A stretch of 64,000 bases of DNA from Armatimonadota bacterium (lineage in GTDB: Bacteria > Sysuimicrobiota > Sysuimicrobiia > Sysuimicrobiales > Kaftiobacteriaceae), in the NCBI GenBank assembly GCA_031459765.1, contig JAVKHY010000004.1:1-64000 (forward strand). The letters run 5' to 3'. Of the stretch, positions 25,693 through 34,867 are shown piece after piece. A program made the translations under genes and the position numbers. Each line of letters starts with the position of its first letter. Positions within the stretch are counted from its first letter, which is position 1. The notes under the pieces were generated by a model that searched no databases, was not told the DNA's origin, and saw nothing but the letters and a program-made list of their open reading frames with translations.

Positions 25693-26664
25693 GTGGACCT
25701 GGCGGCGATCTACGCGCCCATCCGGGACGACCTGAAGCGGCTGCAGGGGCTGCTGGCGCAGGAACTGGTGGCGCCCGATCCCTTCATCGGCGAGCTGGTC
25801 CGCCACGTCCTGGACACGCCGGGGAAGATGATCCGTCCGGCGCTGGTCTGTCTGGCCGCCCAGGCCAGCGGCGGCGCCGGAGAGGCGCGCCTGTGGATCG
25901 CCGCAGCCGTGGAACTGATCCACGTCGCCTCGCTCATTCACGACGATATCATCGACGAGGCGGACCTCCGGCGCGGCGTGGCCACCGTCAACGTTCGCTG
26001 GAGCAACCAGATCGCGGTGCTGCTGGGCGACTACCTCTTCGCCCGGGCCTTCGACCTCCTCAGCCGCGTGCGCCATCCCGAGGTGGCCCTGTCCCTGGCC
26101 CGCGCCTCGGTGGAGATGAGCCAGGCGGAGATCATGCAGATCAAGTACGGCGCGGAACCCCACGACGACGAGGAGATCTACCTGCGGATCATCGGCGGGA
26201 AGACGGCACACCTCTTCTCTGCCGCCTGTCGCTCGGGGGCGCTGGTCGCGGGGAACGGCCCGGCCGCGGAGGCGCTGGGACGGTTCGGGCTGGAGTGGGG
26301 GATGGCCTTTCAGATTACCGACGACGCCCTCGATCTGACCGGCCGCACGGAAGCGCTGGGCAAACCGATCCACAGCGATATTCGGGGCGGGAAGGTGACC
26401 CTGCCCCTGATCCACACGCTGCGCCGCGCCGCGCCCGAGGACCGTGTCCGCCTGCTCGCCCTCCTCCGCGAGGGGACGGCGGCGGACGGACACGTCGCGG
26501 AGGTCCAGCAGTTGCTCGGGCGCTACGGGGCGGTGTCCTACGCGCTGGAGGCGGCCGCCGCATACTCCCGCCGGGCGGCCGCGGCGCTGAGCGTCCTGCC
26601 CCCCAGTCGGGCTCTGGACAGCCTGCGCGCCCTCACCGAATTCGTCGTGGTGCGCGCCCGCTGA
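25693..26664 (+). CDS. polyprenyl diphosphate synthase (quinone side-chain type)
   Basis: The 323-residue trans-prenyltransferase extends allylic diphosphates with isopentenyl diphosphate. The first aspartate motif is IHDDIIDEADLRRG, the second FQITDDALDL, and GKMIRPALV binds the isopentenyl substrate. Family and context (a quinol-oxidising complex just upstream) suggest it makes the side chain of the membrane quinone, as HepT/IspB do. Product length cannot be read reliably. GTG 25693 is the start. Confidence 0.9.
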   Translation: MDLAAIYAPIRDDLKRLQGLLAQELVAPDPFIGELVRHVLDTPGKMIRPALVCLAAQASGGAGEARLWIAAAVELIHVASLIHDDIIDEADLRRGVATVNVRWSNQIAVLLGDYLFARAFDLLSRVRHPEVALSLARASVEMSQAEIMQIKYGAEPHDDEEIYLRIIGGKTAHLFSAACRSGALVAGNGPAAEALGRFGLEWGMAFQITDDALDLTGRTEALGKPIHSDIRGGKVTLPLIHTLRRAAPEDRVRLLALLREGTAADGHVAEVQQLLGRYGAVSYALEAAAAYSRRAAAALSVLPPSRALDSLRALTEFVVVRAR

Positions 26665-26669
26665 CCCCG

Positions 26670-27650
26670 ATGCAAGGACCGATCGCGGTCACCGGTGCCA
26701 CGGGCTTCGTCGGATCGCACCTCGTCCGGATGCTCCGGGCGGAGGGGCTGCCGGTGCGGGGCGTCGTGCGCGCCCCGGGTCGTGCCGCGGCGCTGCGGGC
26801 CCTCGGCTGCCAGGTGACGACGGGCGACGTGCAGGACCGGACTTCGCTCGTCGCGGCGTTCGAGGACTGCGCGGCCGTCGTGCACCTGGTGGCGGTGATC
26901 CGGGAGCGCGGCGCGCAGACCTTCGAGGCGATCAACCGGATCGGCGTGGCGAACGCCGTCGCCGCCGCATCCGCCGCCGGCTGCAGCCGATTCGTGCACC
27001 TCAGCGCGCTGGGGGCGGCGCCGGACGGCCCCCGCTATCTGCGCTCCAAGTGGGCGGGCGAACAGGAGGTCCGCACCGGCGGGCTGCCCTTCGTCATCTT
27101 CCGTCCGTCGATCCTGGTAGGGAGGGGCGGCGGAGCGGCGACGCAGCTGGCGGATGTCGTGCGCTTCGGGCCATGGTATCCGCTGGTGCTCCTGATGGGA
27201 GGCCGGAGGGTGTTCGGGCGACTGGCCGCCCTGCTGCCGATCGTCCCGGTGCTGGGCTCCGGCCGGTACCGGTCCATGCCGGTCGCCCTCGACGACGTCC
27301 TTCCGGCCCTGCGGCAGGCGCTGGAGCGGGACGATGTGCTGGGCGGGACCTACGAGATCGGGGGCCCGGAGGCCCTGACCTACGACGCCCTGATCCGGAC
27401 GGTGGCGCAGGTGCTGGGCCTCCGCCGGGTGCTGGTGCACCTGCCTGGTCCTCTGGCGCGCGCCGTCGTCGCGCTTTTCTCCCTGCTGCCCGATCCGCCG
27501 ATCACGCGGGAGGAGGCCGCCGCGCTGTTCATCGACAACGTCTGCGACAACGCACCCGCCGTGCGCACCTTCGGCCTCACCCTGCGCCCGGTCGAGCAGG
27601 CGCTGCGCGAGGCGCTGGCGGCTCCGGAGGCGAAGAGTTCACCAGGGTAG
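26670..27650 (+). CDS. NAD(P)-dependent epimerase/dehydratase-like SDR (NDUFA9-like)
   Basis: The 326-residue protein has an N-terminal Rossmann motif VTGATGFVGSHLV, GDVQDRTSL, and an extended-SDR middle region in which the usual YxxxK appears as YLRSKWAGE. Members of this atypical group bind NAD(P)H and occur near quinone and complex I genes, but most lack a known substrate. It follows the polyprenyl synthase by 5 nt, so a role in quinone synthesis or membrane lipid change is possible. Confidence 0.8.
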   Translation: MQGPIAVTGATGFVGSHLVRMLRAEGLPVRGVVRAPGRAAALRALGCQVTTGDVQDRTSLVAAFEDCAAVVHLVAVIRERGAQTFEAINRIGVANAVAAASAAGCSRFVHLSALGAAPDGPRYLRSKWAGEQEVRTGGLPFVIFRPSILVGRGGGAATQLADVVRFGPWYPLVLLMGGRRVFGRLAALLPIVPVLGSGRYRSMPVALDDVLPALRQALERDDVLGGTYEIGGPEALTYDALIRTVAQVLGLRRVLVHLPGPLARAVVALFSLLPDPPITREEAAALFIDNVCDNAPAVRTFGLTLRPVEQALREALAAPEAKSSPG

Positions 27651-27687
27651 AGCCTGCTGGTCCAGGCGTCGCGGGGAGGCGGATGGG

Positions 27688-28080
27688 ATGCAACATCCCG
27701 ACGGAGAGGACGGCACCGGCGCGCGGCTCGGCCGTCTGATGCGCAACATCGCGGCGCTGGGGCGCCTGCGGCTGGAAGAGGCGTGGCGGGAGGCATCTGA
27801 CGCGGCGCGGGGGATGGCGATGGGGATCATCTTCGGTGCCGTCGCCCTCCTCCTCATCCTGCTGGCGGTGCCGATCCTCGTCACCGTCCTCATCCTGGTC
27901 CTGGCACTGTTTCTGCCGGCCTGGGCCGCGGCGGCGGCGGTTCTGGGCGCCGTGATCGCCGCGGCCGCCGCCCTCGTCGCTCTGGCCCGTGCCCGGCTGC
28001 GCCGGCCCCGGTTCGCGCTCGGGCGGGAGATGAGGGCGGACTGGGAGGCCATCCGGGCATCGGTGGAGGGACGGCGATGA
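27688..28080 (+). CDS. phage-holin-superfamily-III-like membrane protein (DUF1469 type)
   Basis: The 130-residue protein has an N-terminal soluble helix rich in arginine and glutamate, two adjacent membrane helices (IIFGAVALLLILLAVPILV and AAAVLGAVIAAAAALVALA), and a basic C-terminus (RARLRRPRF). This matches chromosomal proteins grouped with holin family 3_6, usually paired with a second short protein, as here. It is not evidence of a prophage; there are no phage genes around. Function unknown. Confidence 0.65.
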   Translation: MQHPDGEDGTGARLGRLMRNIAALGRLRLEEAWREASDAARGMAMGIIFGAVALLLILLAVPILVTVLILVLALFLPAWAAAAAVLGAVIAAAAALVALARARLRRPRFALGREMRADWEAIRASVEGRR

Positions 28081-28319
28081 CGGCGCGCCGGGCCGACCCG
28101 GAGGAGGTGCGGGCGCTGCGCGCGGCGATCGCCGACGACCTGGCAGCGTTGATGCAGGCCGTGCGCCGGCCGGCGGCCGGGGCGCGGGAGGCCGCCGATG
28201 TCTCGGAGCAACTGGGGCGCCTGCTCACCGGCCGCGCCGGGTGGGCTGCCGCGGCGGCGGGAGTGCTTGCCGGGCTGGCCCTCGCCGTCTGGTCCCGGCT
28301 GCGGCAGGCCCGCCGCTGA
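28077..28319 (+). CDS. small membrane-associated protein of unknown function
   Basis: An 80-residue protein with an N-terminal helix (DPEEVRALRAAIADDLAALM), a central linker, and one C-terminal membrane helix (AAAAGVLAGLALAVWSRL). It overlaps the upstream holin-like gene by 4 nt. Pairs of this kind are widespread, and the partner is often described as a DUF3618-like protein; I am not certain this one belongs there. Confidence 0.6.
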   Translation: MTARRADPEEVRALRAAIADDLAALMQAVRRPAAGAREAADVSEQLGRLLTGRAGWAAAAAGVLAGLALAVWSRLRQARR

Positions 28320-28323
28320 TGCC

Positions 28324-28345
28324 GCGGCCGATCTCCTTCGGCCGC
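28324..28345 (+). terminator. GC-rich hairpin after the small membrane genes
   Basis: GCGGCCGA (28324-28331) and TCGGCCGC (28338-28345) form a perfect 8-bp stem with a 6-nt loop, just after a stop codon. No T-run follows, so intrinsic termination is uncertain. It separates the operon from the tatA promoter. Confidence 0.35.
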
Positions 28346-28400
28346 AGTCCCCGGGTTCCGAGACGGTGTCAGGCCTGGGACAGAGGAGTACCGCCGACGG

Positions 28401-28409
28401 TGCTATAAT
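28401..28409 (+). promoter_or_regulatory. extended -10 promoter of tatA
   Basis: TGCTATAAT is a consensus extended -10 element; no good -35 is present, as expected for this class. Transcription would begin near 28416, and GGAGG (28416-28420) then serves as the ribosome site for ATG 28427. Confidence 0.55.
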
Positions 28410-28426
28410 CGGAACGGAGGTGTTCC

Positions 28427-28618
28427 ATGCCGAACATCGGCTGGCCGGAATTGATGGTGATCCTGATTATCGCCCTCCTGCTGTTCGGGCCGCAGCGGCT
28501 CGCTGGGATCGGCGGGGCGCTGGGGCGCGCCATTCGCGAGTTTCGCGGCGCGATCCGCGAGGCAGAGAACGAGATCGAGAAGGCACCCGACAAGACGAAT
28601 CTGGAGAAGCGGGCGTAG
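28427..28618 (+). CDS. tatA: twin-arginine translocase subunit TatA/E
   Basis: A 63-residue Tat pore protein with an N-terminal membrane helix (WPELMVILIIALLLFG), the hinge FGPQRL, and the amphipathic helix GIGGALGRAIREFRGAIRE. It carries folded proteins such as the Rieske subunit encoded upstream. It has its own promoter and a strong terminator, while tatC follows separately. No tatB is visible, as in many minimal TatA-TatC systems. Confidence 0.93.
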   Translation: MPNIGWPELMVILIIALLLFGPQRLAGIGGALGRAIREFRGAIREAENEIEKAPDKTNLEKRA

Positions 28619-28636
28619 GCCGCAGCCGCTGATCGA

Positions 28637-28675
28637 GGGTTGGACGGCGGGACGACTCCGCCGTCCGACCCTTTT
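28637..28675 (+). terminator. intrinsic terminator of tatA
   Basis: A 14-bp stem (28637-28650 with 28658-28671, one G-T pair), a 7-nt loop and TTTT at 28672-28675. It lies 19 nt after the tatA stop and 34 nt before tatC, so tatC needs read-through or its own promoter. Confidence 0.85.
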
Positions 28676-28708
28676 CATTGTTCGTGAGATGAAGGGACGG
28701 CGGAGGCG

Positions 28709-29449
28709 ATGAGAGGAGAGATGGAAGACCGTCCCATGACCATCATCGAGCACCTGGAGGAGCTGCGCCATCGGCTGCTCATCGCCGTCGCCGCGTTCGC
28801 TGTGGCGACCGTCGCCTCGTTCGTCTTCGTCGAGCAGATTCTGAACGTCCTCATCCGCCCCGTCGGCCGTGTGGTCTTTCTCGCTCCGACCGAAGCCTTC
28901 ATCGTGCGCATCAAGGTGGCCGCCCTGGCCGGAGCGCTGCTCAGCCTTCCCGTGGTGCTCTACCAGCTGTGGCGGTTTGTGGCCGTGGGCCTCACCCCGA
29001 CCGAGCGGCGGTACGCGCTGGGGCTTCTGCCCGTCAGCCTGGTCCTCTTCGTCGCCGGGGCGACCTTCGCGTTCTTCACCATCCTGCCGGTGGGCGTCCG
29101 CTTTCTGTTGAGCTATCAGACCGAGGCCCTGGTGCCGATGATCTCCATCGGCGCGTACACCTCCTTTGCCACCGCCTTCATCCTCGCTTTCGGACTCGTC
29201 TTCCAGCTGCCGGTGGTGGTGCTGCTCCTGGCCCGGCTGGGGATCGTCACCCCGGCCACGCTGGCCGCCGGACGCCGGTACGCACTCCTGGGGATCGTCG
29301 CCCTCTCCGCGGTGCTGACCCCGGGCGGCGACGTGGTGTCCCAGGCGTTGATGGCGGTGCCCACCTATCTGCTGTACGAAGCAAGCATCTGGATCGCCCG
29401 CGCCTTCGCCCCCAAGCCGGCACGGCAGGAATCCCTCCCCACGGACTGA
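28709..29449 (+). CDS. tatC: twin-arginine translocase subunit TatC
   Basis: TatC recognises the twin-arginine signal. The 246-residue protein has the cytoplasmic N-terminal signature MTIIEHLEELRHRL, the FLAPTEAF motif with its conserved glutamate, LWRFVAVGLTPTERR, and six membrane helices. ATG 28709 has a GGAGG site; ATG 28721 or 28736 are possible. It is followed by a short DUF4321-like gene. Confidence 0.95.
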   Translation: MRGEMEDRPMTIIEHLEELRHRLLIAVAAFAVATVASFVFVEQILNVLIRPVGRVVFLAPTEAFIVRIKVAALAGALLSLPVVLYQLWRFVAVGLTPTERRYALGLLPVSLVLFVAGATFAFFTILPVGVRFLLSYQTEALVPMISIGAYTSFATAFILAFGLVFQLPVVVLLLARLGIVTPATLAAGRRYALLGIVALSAVLTPGGDVVSQALMAVPTYLLYEASIWIARAFAPKPARQESLPTD

Positions 29450-29482
29450 ACCCCTCTGGTGGCCGTTGCGGGGGGGGATGCG

Positions 29483-29752
29483 ATGCGGTCAGGCAGGCGG
29501 GCCCGCAACCCGTGGTGGGTGCTGGCGATTGTGGTCAGCCTGGGCGCGGTCCTCGGCATCGTCATCGGGGAGGCGCTCGTCGGCTACCCGGTCCTGGCCT
29601 TCCTGTCCCGCGACGTGCACGTGGGGATCGACCCGCCCTTCGTCGTGGACCTCAAGTTCCTCACGGTCACGCTGGGGTTCACCTTCCGTCTGAACCTGGC
29701 CGTCCCGATCGGCGTCGTGGTCGCGGCCTGGATCTTCCGCCTCCTGCGGTAG
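29483..29752 (+). CDS. DUF4321-like small membrane protein
   Basis: The protein of about 89 residues has two membrane helices (WWVLAIVVSLGAVLGIVIG and LAVPIGVVVAAWIFRLL) around a conserved-looking VDLKFLTVTLGFTFRLN segment, the pattern of DUF4321 proteins found near radC and mreB in Firmicutes. That is the context here too. GTG 29459 would add eight residues; ATG 29483 has a better-placed G-rich ribosome site. Function unknown. Confidence 0.65.
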   Translation: MRSGRRARNPWWVLAIVVSLGAVLGIVIGEALVGYPVLAFLSRDVHVGIDPPFVVDLKFLTVTLGFTFRLNLAVPIGVVVAAWIFRLLR

Positions 29753-29814
29753 CCCCCCGGAGCCCTCCTGGGCCATTCTCCGCAGTGCTGACCCGGATCG
29801 GCCAGCCCGACCTG

Positions 29815-29843
29815 TTGCCGGCCTCGGGGGGCGTGCCTATACT
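29815..29843 (+). promoter_or_regulatory. promoter of radC with almost no leader
   Basis: TTGCCG (29815-29820), a 17-nt spacer and TATACT (29838-29843). Transcription would start close to 29850, only about three bases before GTG 29853, and there is no Shine-Dalgarno sequence. The radC message is therefore probably leaderless. Confidence 0.55.
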
Positions 29844-29852
29844 GGGTCCCCC

Positions 29853-30524
29853 GTGAGCCTGAAGCGCCTGCCCGCCGAACTGCGTCCCCGCGAACGGCTG
29901 CGGAGCCAGGGGGCGGGGGCGCTCTCCACCGCCGAGTTGCTCGCCGTCGTCATCGGGACGGGCACCCGCACCACCTCCGCCCTCGAGGTCGGGATGCGGC
30001 TGCTGCGGCACTTCGGATCGCTGGCCGAGGTGATGCGTGCGCCGCTGGCCGAGCTGGTCACCATCCCCGGGATGGGCGAGGTCCGCGCCCTTCAGGTCGC
30101 GGCCGCCCTCGAACTCGGCCGGCGGCTGCTGGAACCCGCGCCCCTGCGTCGCGTGATCCGGTCCGCCGCCGACGCCGCGGCGGTGTGCTCGTCCATGCGC
30201 CGGCTGGATCGCGAGCACTTCCGGGTGATCCTGCTCAACACGCGACACGAGATCCTGGACATCGTCGACGTGTCCGTGGGCGGTCTGGCCTCCGCACCGG
30301 TCCATCCCCGGGAAGTGTTCAAGGAGGCCATCCGTCGCAGCGCCGCGGCGGTCATCCTGGTCCACAACCACCCGTCCGGCCACCCTGAGCCGAGCGGCGA
30401 CGACCTGGTCATCACCGAGCAGTTGCGCGCCGCGGGCCGTCTGGTGGGGATCGAGGTTCTGGACCACCTGATCATCGGGGAGAGGACGTTTACCAGCCTT
30501 CGCGAACAACGGCAGGGATTCTAG
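29853..30524 (+). CDS. radC: RadC-family JAB-domain protein
   Basis: The 223-residue protein has the N-terminal RLPAELRPRERL, a helix-hairpin-helix-like region (LVTIPGMGEVRA), and a JAB/MPN metalloprotease-like domain with the zinc motif HNHPSGHPEPSGDD. RadC proteins were once linked to DNA repair, but the biochemical role is unsettled. Its place before mreB is conserved in many bacteria. GTG start directly after the predicted transcription start. Confidence 0.92.
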   Translation: MSLKRLPAELRPRERLRSQGAGALSTAELLAVVIGTGTRTTSALEVGMRLLRHFGSLAEVMRAPLAELVTIPGMGEVRALQVAAALELGRRLLEPAPLRRVIRSAADAAAVCSSMRRLDREHFRVILLNTRHEILDIVDVSVGGLASAPVHPREVFKEAIRRSAAAVILVHNHPSGHPEPSGDDLVITEQLRAAGRLVGIEVLDHLIIGERTFTSLREQRQGF

Positions 30525-30624
30525 CGGGCCAGGCTGCGGATGGGGGCGGCGGGCTCCGGTGACGGCGGGCCGGGTGACGGCGGACCGCCGGCCGCGCCGA
30601 GGTCCGACGGCGTCTGCGCCTTGA

Positions 30625-31710
<1,086 letters not shown>

Positions 31711-31715
31711 GTGGT

Positions 31716-32540
31716 GTGACCGAACTGCTCCTGGCCCGGCGGCGGGGCGCCATCTTCCTGGTCCTGCTGCTGCTCATGCTTGTCCTGCTGAGCAGCCAGA
31801 GCCGCACCGCGGATCGGCGCGACGCAGGGGCGGTGGGCCGGGCGGTCCTCACGCTGCTGTGGCCGGTGCAGTCCGGGATGGTCCGCCTGGCCGACGGTGC
31901 GGCGGGCCTGTGGGGGCGGTTCACGGAGATCGGCCGCCTGCGCCGGGAGAACCTACGGTTGCGCGCGGAAGTGGAGGCCCTCCGCCGCGAGGTGGCCCGG
32001 TTGCGCGAGGCCTCCGCCGAGGCGGAACGGCTGGAGCGCCTCCTCGCCTTTCGCGCCCGGGTCGGCTATCGGAGCGTGGCCGCCCGGGTCGTGGGGCGCG
32101 ACGCCGCCCGCTGGTTCAGCACCCTCGTCGTCGATCGGGGGAGCCGGGACGGGATCCGGCCCGGCACGCCGGCGGTGACCCCCACCGGGGTGGTTGGACG
32201 CGTCATCGAGGTCACGCCCTTCGCCTCGCGTGTCCTGCTCATCGCCGACTCACGCAGCGCCGTGGGGGTGTTCGTCCAGCGCACCCGCGACGCGGCGGTG
32301 GTGGAAGGGCGCAACACGGAGCGCCTGCACCTGAAGTATCTGTCGACGGCAGCGCAGGTTCGGGCCGGGGACCTGCTCGTGACCTCGGGGCTGGGCGGGG
32401 TGTTCCCCCCGGGCCTGGTGGTGGGGCGAATCGCCACGGTGGAGAGAGAGGAGGGAGCGTTGCTGCAGGAAGCCGAGGTGGAACCGGCGGCGCGGCTGGA
32501 TCGGCTGGAGGAACTGCTGCTCCTCCTGCCGCAAGAGTGA
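31716..32540 (+). CDS. mreC: cell-shape protein MreC
   Basis: The 274-residue protein has one N-terminal membrane helix (AIFLVLLLLMLVLLSSQ), a coiled coil (residues about 70-105, RRENLRLRAEVEALRREVARL), and two beta-barrel domains with SAVGVFVQRT and LVTSGLGGVFPPGLVVG. It links MreB to penicillin-binding proteins in the periplasm. GTG 31716 lies after GGAGG at 31700-31704. It overlaps mreD by 4 nt. Confidence 0.93.
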   Translation: MTELLLARRRGAIFLVLLLLMLVLLSSQSRTADRRDAGAVGRAVLTLLWPVQSGMVRLADGAAGLWGRFTEIGRLRRENLRLRAEVEALRREVARLREASAEAERLERLLAFRARVGYRSVAARVVGRDAARWFSTLVVDRGSRDGIRPGTPAVTPTGVVGRVIEVTPFASRVLLIADSRSAVGVFVQRTRDAAVVEGRNTERLHLKYLSTAAQVRAGDLLVTSGLGGVFPPGLVVGRIATVEREEGALLQEAEVEPAARLDRLEELLLLLPQE

Positions 32541-33028
32541 GACTGCTGGCCTACGGTGGGTTGCTGGTCGCATCAGCCCTGGTGCACGTTGCCTGGCTGT
32601 CTCGTCTGGAGATTTCGGGGGCGATCCTTGATCCGTTGCTGCCGATCGCGGTGGCGGTCGGCATTCTGCGGGGCGCGTCGTCCGGCGCGGTGGTCGGAAC
32701 GGCCGGAGGCCTCCTGCAGGACCTGCTGAGCGGGGGGCCGCTCGGCGTCAACGGCTTCGCCAAACTCGTGGTGGGATTCGCCTCGGGGCTGTTCGAGCGG
32801 AGCATCTACATCGAGAACCCGCTGCTGCCCGCCGTCGCCACCTTCGCCGGGACGCTGCTGGGCGAGGTCCTGCTGGCCGTCGTCGGTCAGGTGACCGGCT
32901 TCGGCCGTGAACCCCTGTCGGGCGTCCTGGGCCGCGCCGGGGTGCAGGCGGCACTGAACAGTGCCGTGGCTCCCTTCCTGTTCCGAGTCGTCAGGAGGAT
33001 CGAGGTCCGGCTGGAGGAGCCGCGGTAA
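32537..33028 (+). CDS. mreD: rod-shape-determining membrane protein MreD
   Basis: The 163-residue integral membrane protein has about five helices and the family features DPLLPIAVAVGILRG and GGLLQDLLSGGPLGVNGF. It works with MreC. GTG 32537 overlaps the mreC stop. Recognition depends partly on position because MreD sequences diverge strongly. Confidence 0.87.
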   Translation: MRLLAYGGLLVASALVHVAWLSRLEISGAILDPLLPIAVAVGILRGASSGAVVGTAGGLLQDLLSGGPLGVNGFAKLVVGFASGLFERSIYIENPLLPAVATFAGTLLGEVLLAVVGQVTGFGREPLSGVLGRAGVQAALNSAVAPFLFRVVRRIEVRLEEPR

Positions 33029-33091
33029 CTCCGGACGACCGACGGGCCATGGCCGGGCGGCGGCTCCCCGGCGGGGTGCATCCGAATTCCG

Positions 33092-34867
33092 ATGCGTACC
33101 GACTATGTGCCGCCCTTTCGGCGGCTTCGCGTCCTCAACACGATCATCGTCGCCCTGTTCGGGCTGCTGGTGGCGCGCCTGTGGCAGCTCCAGGTCTGGC
33201 ACGGCGCGCACTACCTGCGGCAGTCGGAAGAGAACCGCATCCGCGACTACATCCTGACCGCGCCCCGGGGGGTGATATACGACCGGCACGGTCGGCCGCT
33301 GGTCAGCAACCGTCCGGCCTTCACCGTGGCCATCCTGCCCCTCGAACTCAAGGACGCTGCCCGCGTCCTCCCGCGGCTGGCCCAGCTGGTGGGCATGCCG
33401 GCGGAGGAGATTCGACGGCGGATCGACGCCCACCGCGAGCGCCCCTTCGAGCCGGTGCGGATCCGGCGGGATGTCGGGGCCGCGGTCGTGGCCCGGATCG
33501 AGGAACACCGGATGGAGCTGCCCGGCGTGGTCATCCTGGTGGAGCCGGTGCGGCACTACCTCTACGGGCCGATGGCCGCGCACGTCTTCGGCTACCTCGG
33601 AGAGATCAATGAAGAGGAGCTGCGAGAGCGTCGCGACCGCGGCTACCGCCCCGGAGACCTCGTCGGCAAAGCCGGCGTGGAGCGGGTGTATGAATCGGTG
33701 CTGCGCGGGGTGGACGGACGGCTGCGCATGGAGGTGGACGCCCTCGGCCGTCCGCTGCGCGTCCTCCAGCGCATCCCGGCCGTCCCCGGGCGGCCCATCG
33801 TGCTGACGTTGGATCTCACCCTGCAGAAGGCCGCCTTCCAGGGGCTGCGGGACGGGCCGCAGCCCTCGGGCGCAGTGGTGGCGATGGACCCCCGCTCCGG
33901 GGAGATCCTGGCCCTGGAGAGCCAGCCGGCCTACGATCCCAACGAGTTCGCCATCGGGATCACATCGGAGCGCTGGCAGGCGCTCACCGGAAATCCCCTG
34001 CGGCCGCTGCTGAATCGGGCCCTGGGGGCGGCGTTCGAGCCCGGCTCGGTCTTCAAGATCGTCACCGCCGTGGCCGCCCTGGAAGAGGGGCTCGTCGGCC
34101 CGACCACCACATTCTACGCGCCCGGATATTACCGTCTGGGCCGCTGGGTCTTCCGCGACCTGCGGGCCTGGGGGACGGTGACCTTTCTCCAGGGGATCCA
34201 GAACTCGATCAACGTGGTGTTCTACACCCTGGGGTACCGGCTGGGGGGCGAGACCCTCGCCGCGTACGCGCATAAGATGGGGCTCGGCGCGGTGACCGGC
34301 ATCGACCTTACCGGGGAGGTCTCGGGCACGATCCCCAGCCCCGCGACCAAGCAACACCTCGTCGGGGAGCCGTGGTATCCGGGAGATGCCGTGAATATGT
34401 CCATCGGTCAGGGCGCGGTCACGGTGACGCCCCTGCAGGTGGCGCGCATGATCGCCTCGGTGGCCAACGGCGGGACGCTCCTGCAACCCCACGTCCTGCT
34501 CCAGGCTCAGGCCGGCGGTCGGACCGTCCGGTCCCAGCCGGTGGTCCAGCGCCGCGGACTCTACGACGCCCGGGCTCTCGCCGTCCTGCGGGCGGGGCTG
34601 CGGGCGGCGGTGGAGCGGGGCACGGGACGGGCGACGAACCTGGCGCAGGTCGCCGTGGCGGGGAAGACCGGCAGCGCGGAGAACCCCCGGGGGAAACCCC
34701 ATGCCTGGTTCGCCGGATACGCGCCGGCGGACGCCCCCCGCCTCGTCGTGGTGGCGTTCGTCGAGCACGGCTTTCGCGGGGGGATGACCGCCACGCCCAT
34801 CGTCCGCCGCGTGATGGAGGCCGCCTTCCCCGAGGCCCCGGCGGTGGGACCGGAGGACGGCCGGTGA
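33092..34867 (+). CDS. mrdA: penicillin-binding protein 2 (transpeptidase MrdA)
   Basis: This class B PBP cross-links peptidoglycan during elongation. The 591-residue protein has a short cytoplasmic tail, one membrane helix (NTIIVALFGLLVARLW), a pedestal domain with RGVIYDRHGRPL, and the transpeptidase domain with the three catalytic motifs SVFK (in PGSVFKI), SIN (in QNSINVVFY) and KTG (in AGKTGSAE). It overlaps rodA by 4 nt, the usual enzyme pair. Confidence 0.95.
   Translation: MRTDYVPPFRRLRVLNTIIVALFGLLVARLWQLQVWHGAHYLRQSEENRIRDYILTAPRGVIYDRHGRPLVSNRPAFTVAILPLELKDAARVLPRLAQLVGMPAEEIRRRIDAHRERPFEPVRIRRDVGAAVVARIEEHRMELPGVVILVEPVRHYLYGPMAAHVFGYLGEINEEELRERRDRGYRPGDLVGKAGVERVYESVLRGVDGRLRMEVDALGRPLRVLQRIPAVPGRPIVLTLDLTLQKAAFQGLRDGPQPSGAVVAMDPRSGEILALESQPAYDPNEFAIGITSERWQALTGNPLRPLLNRALGAAFEPGSVFKIVTAVAALEEGLVGPTTTFYAPGYYRLGRWVFRDLRAWGTVTFLQGIQNSINVVFYTLGYRLGGETLAAYAHKMGLGAVTGIDLTGEVSGTIPSPATKQHLVGEPWYPGDAVNMSIGQGAVTVTPLQVARMIASVANGGTLLQPHVLLQAQAGGRTVRSQPVVQRRGLYDARALAVLRAGLRAAVERGTGRATNLAQVAVAGKTGSAENPRGKPHAWFAGYAPADAPRLVVVAFVEHGFRGGMTATPIVRRVMEAAFPEAPAVGPEDGR

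Noticed and set aside
27688-28319. Holin-like gene as a sign of a prophage
   Set aside because: No integrase, lysin, capsid or tail genes are nearby. This protein family is common as a chromosomal gene pair.
28309-28400. A small RNA between the DUF pair and tatA
   Set aside because: There is one GC-rich hairpin but no promoter or T-run, so only a possible terminator is listed.
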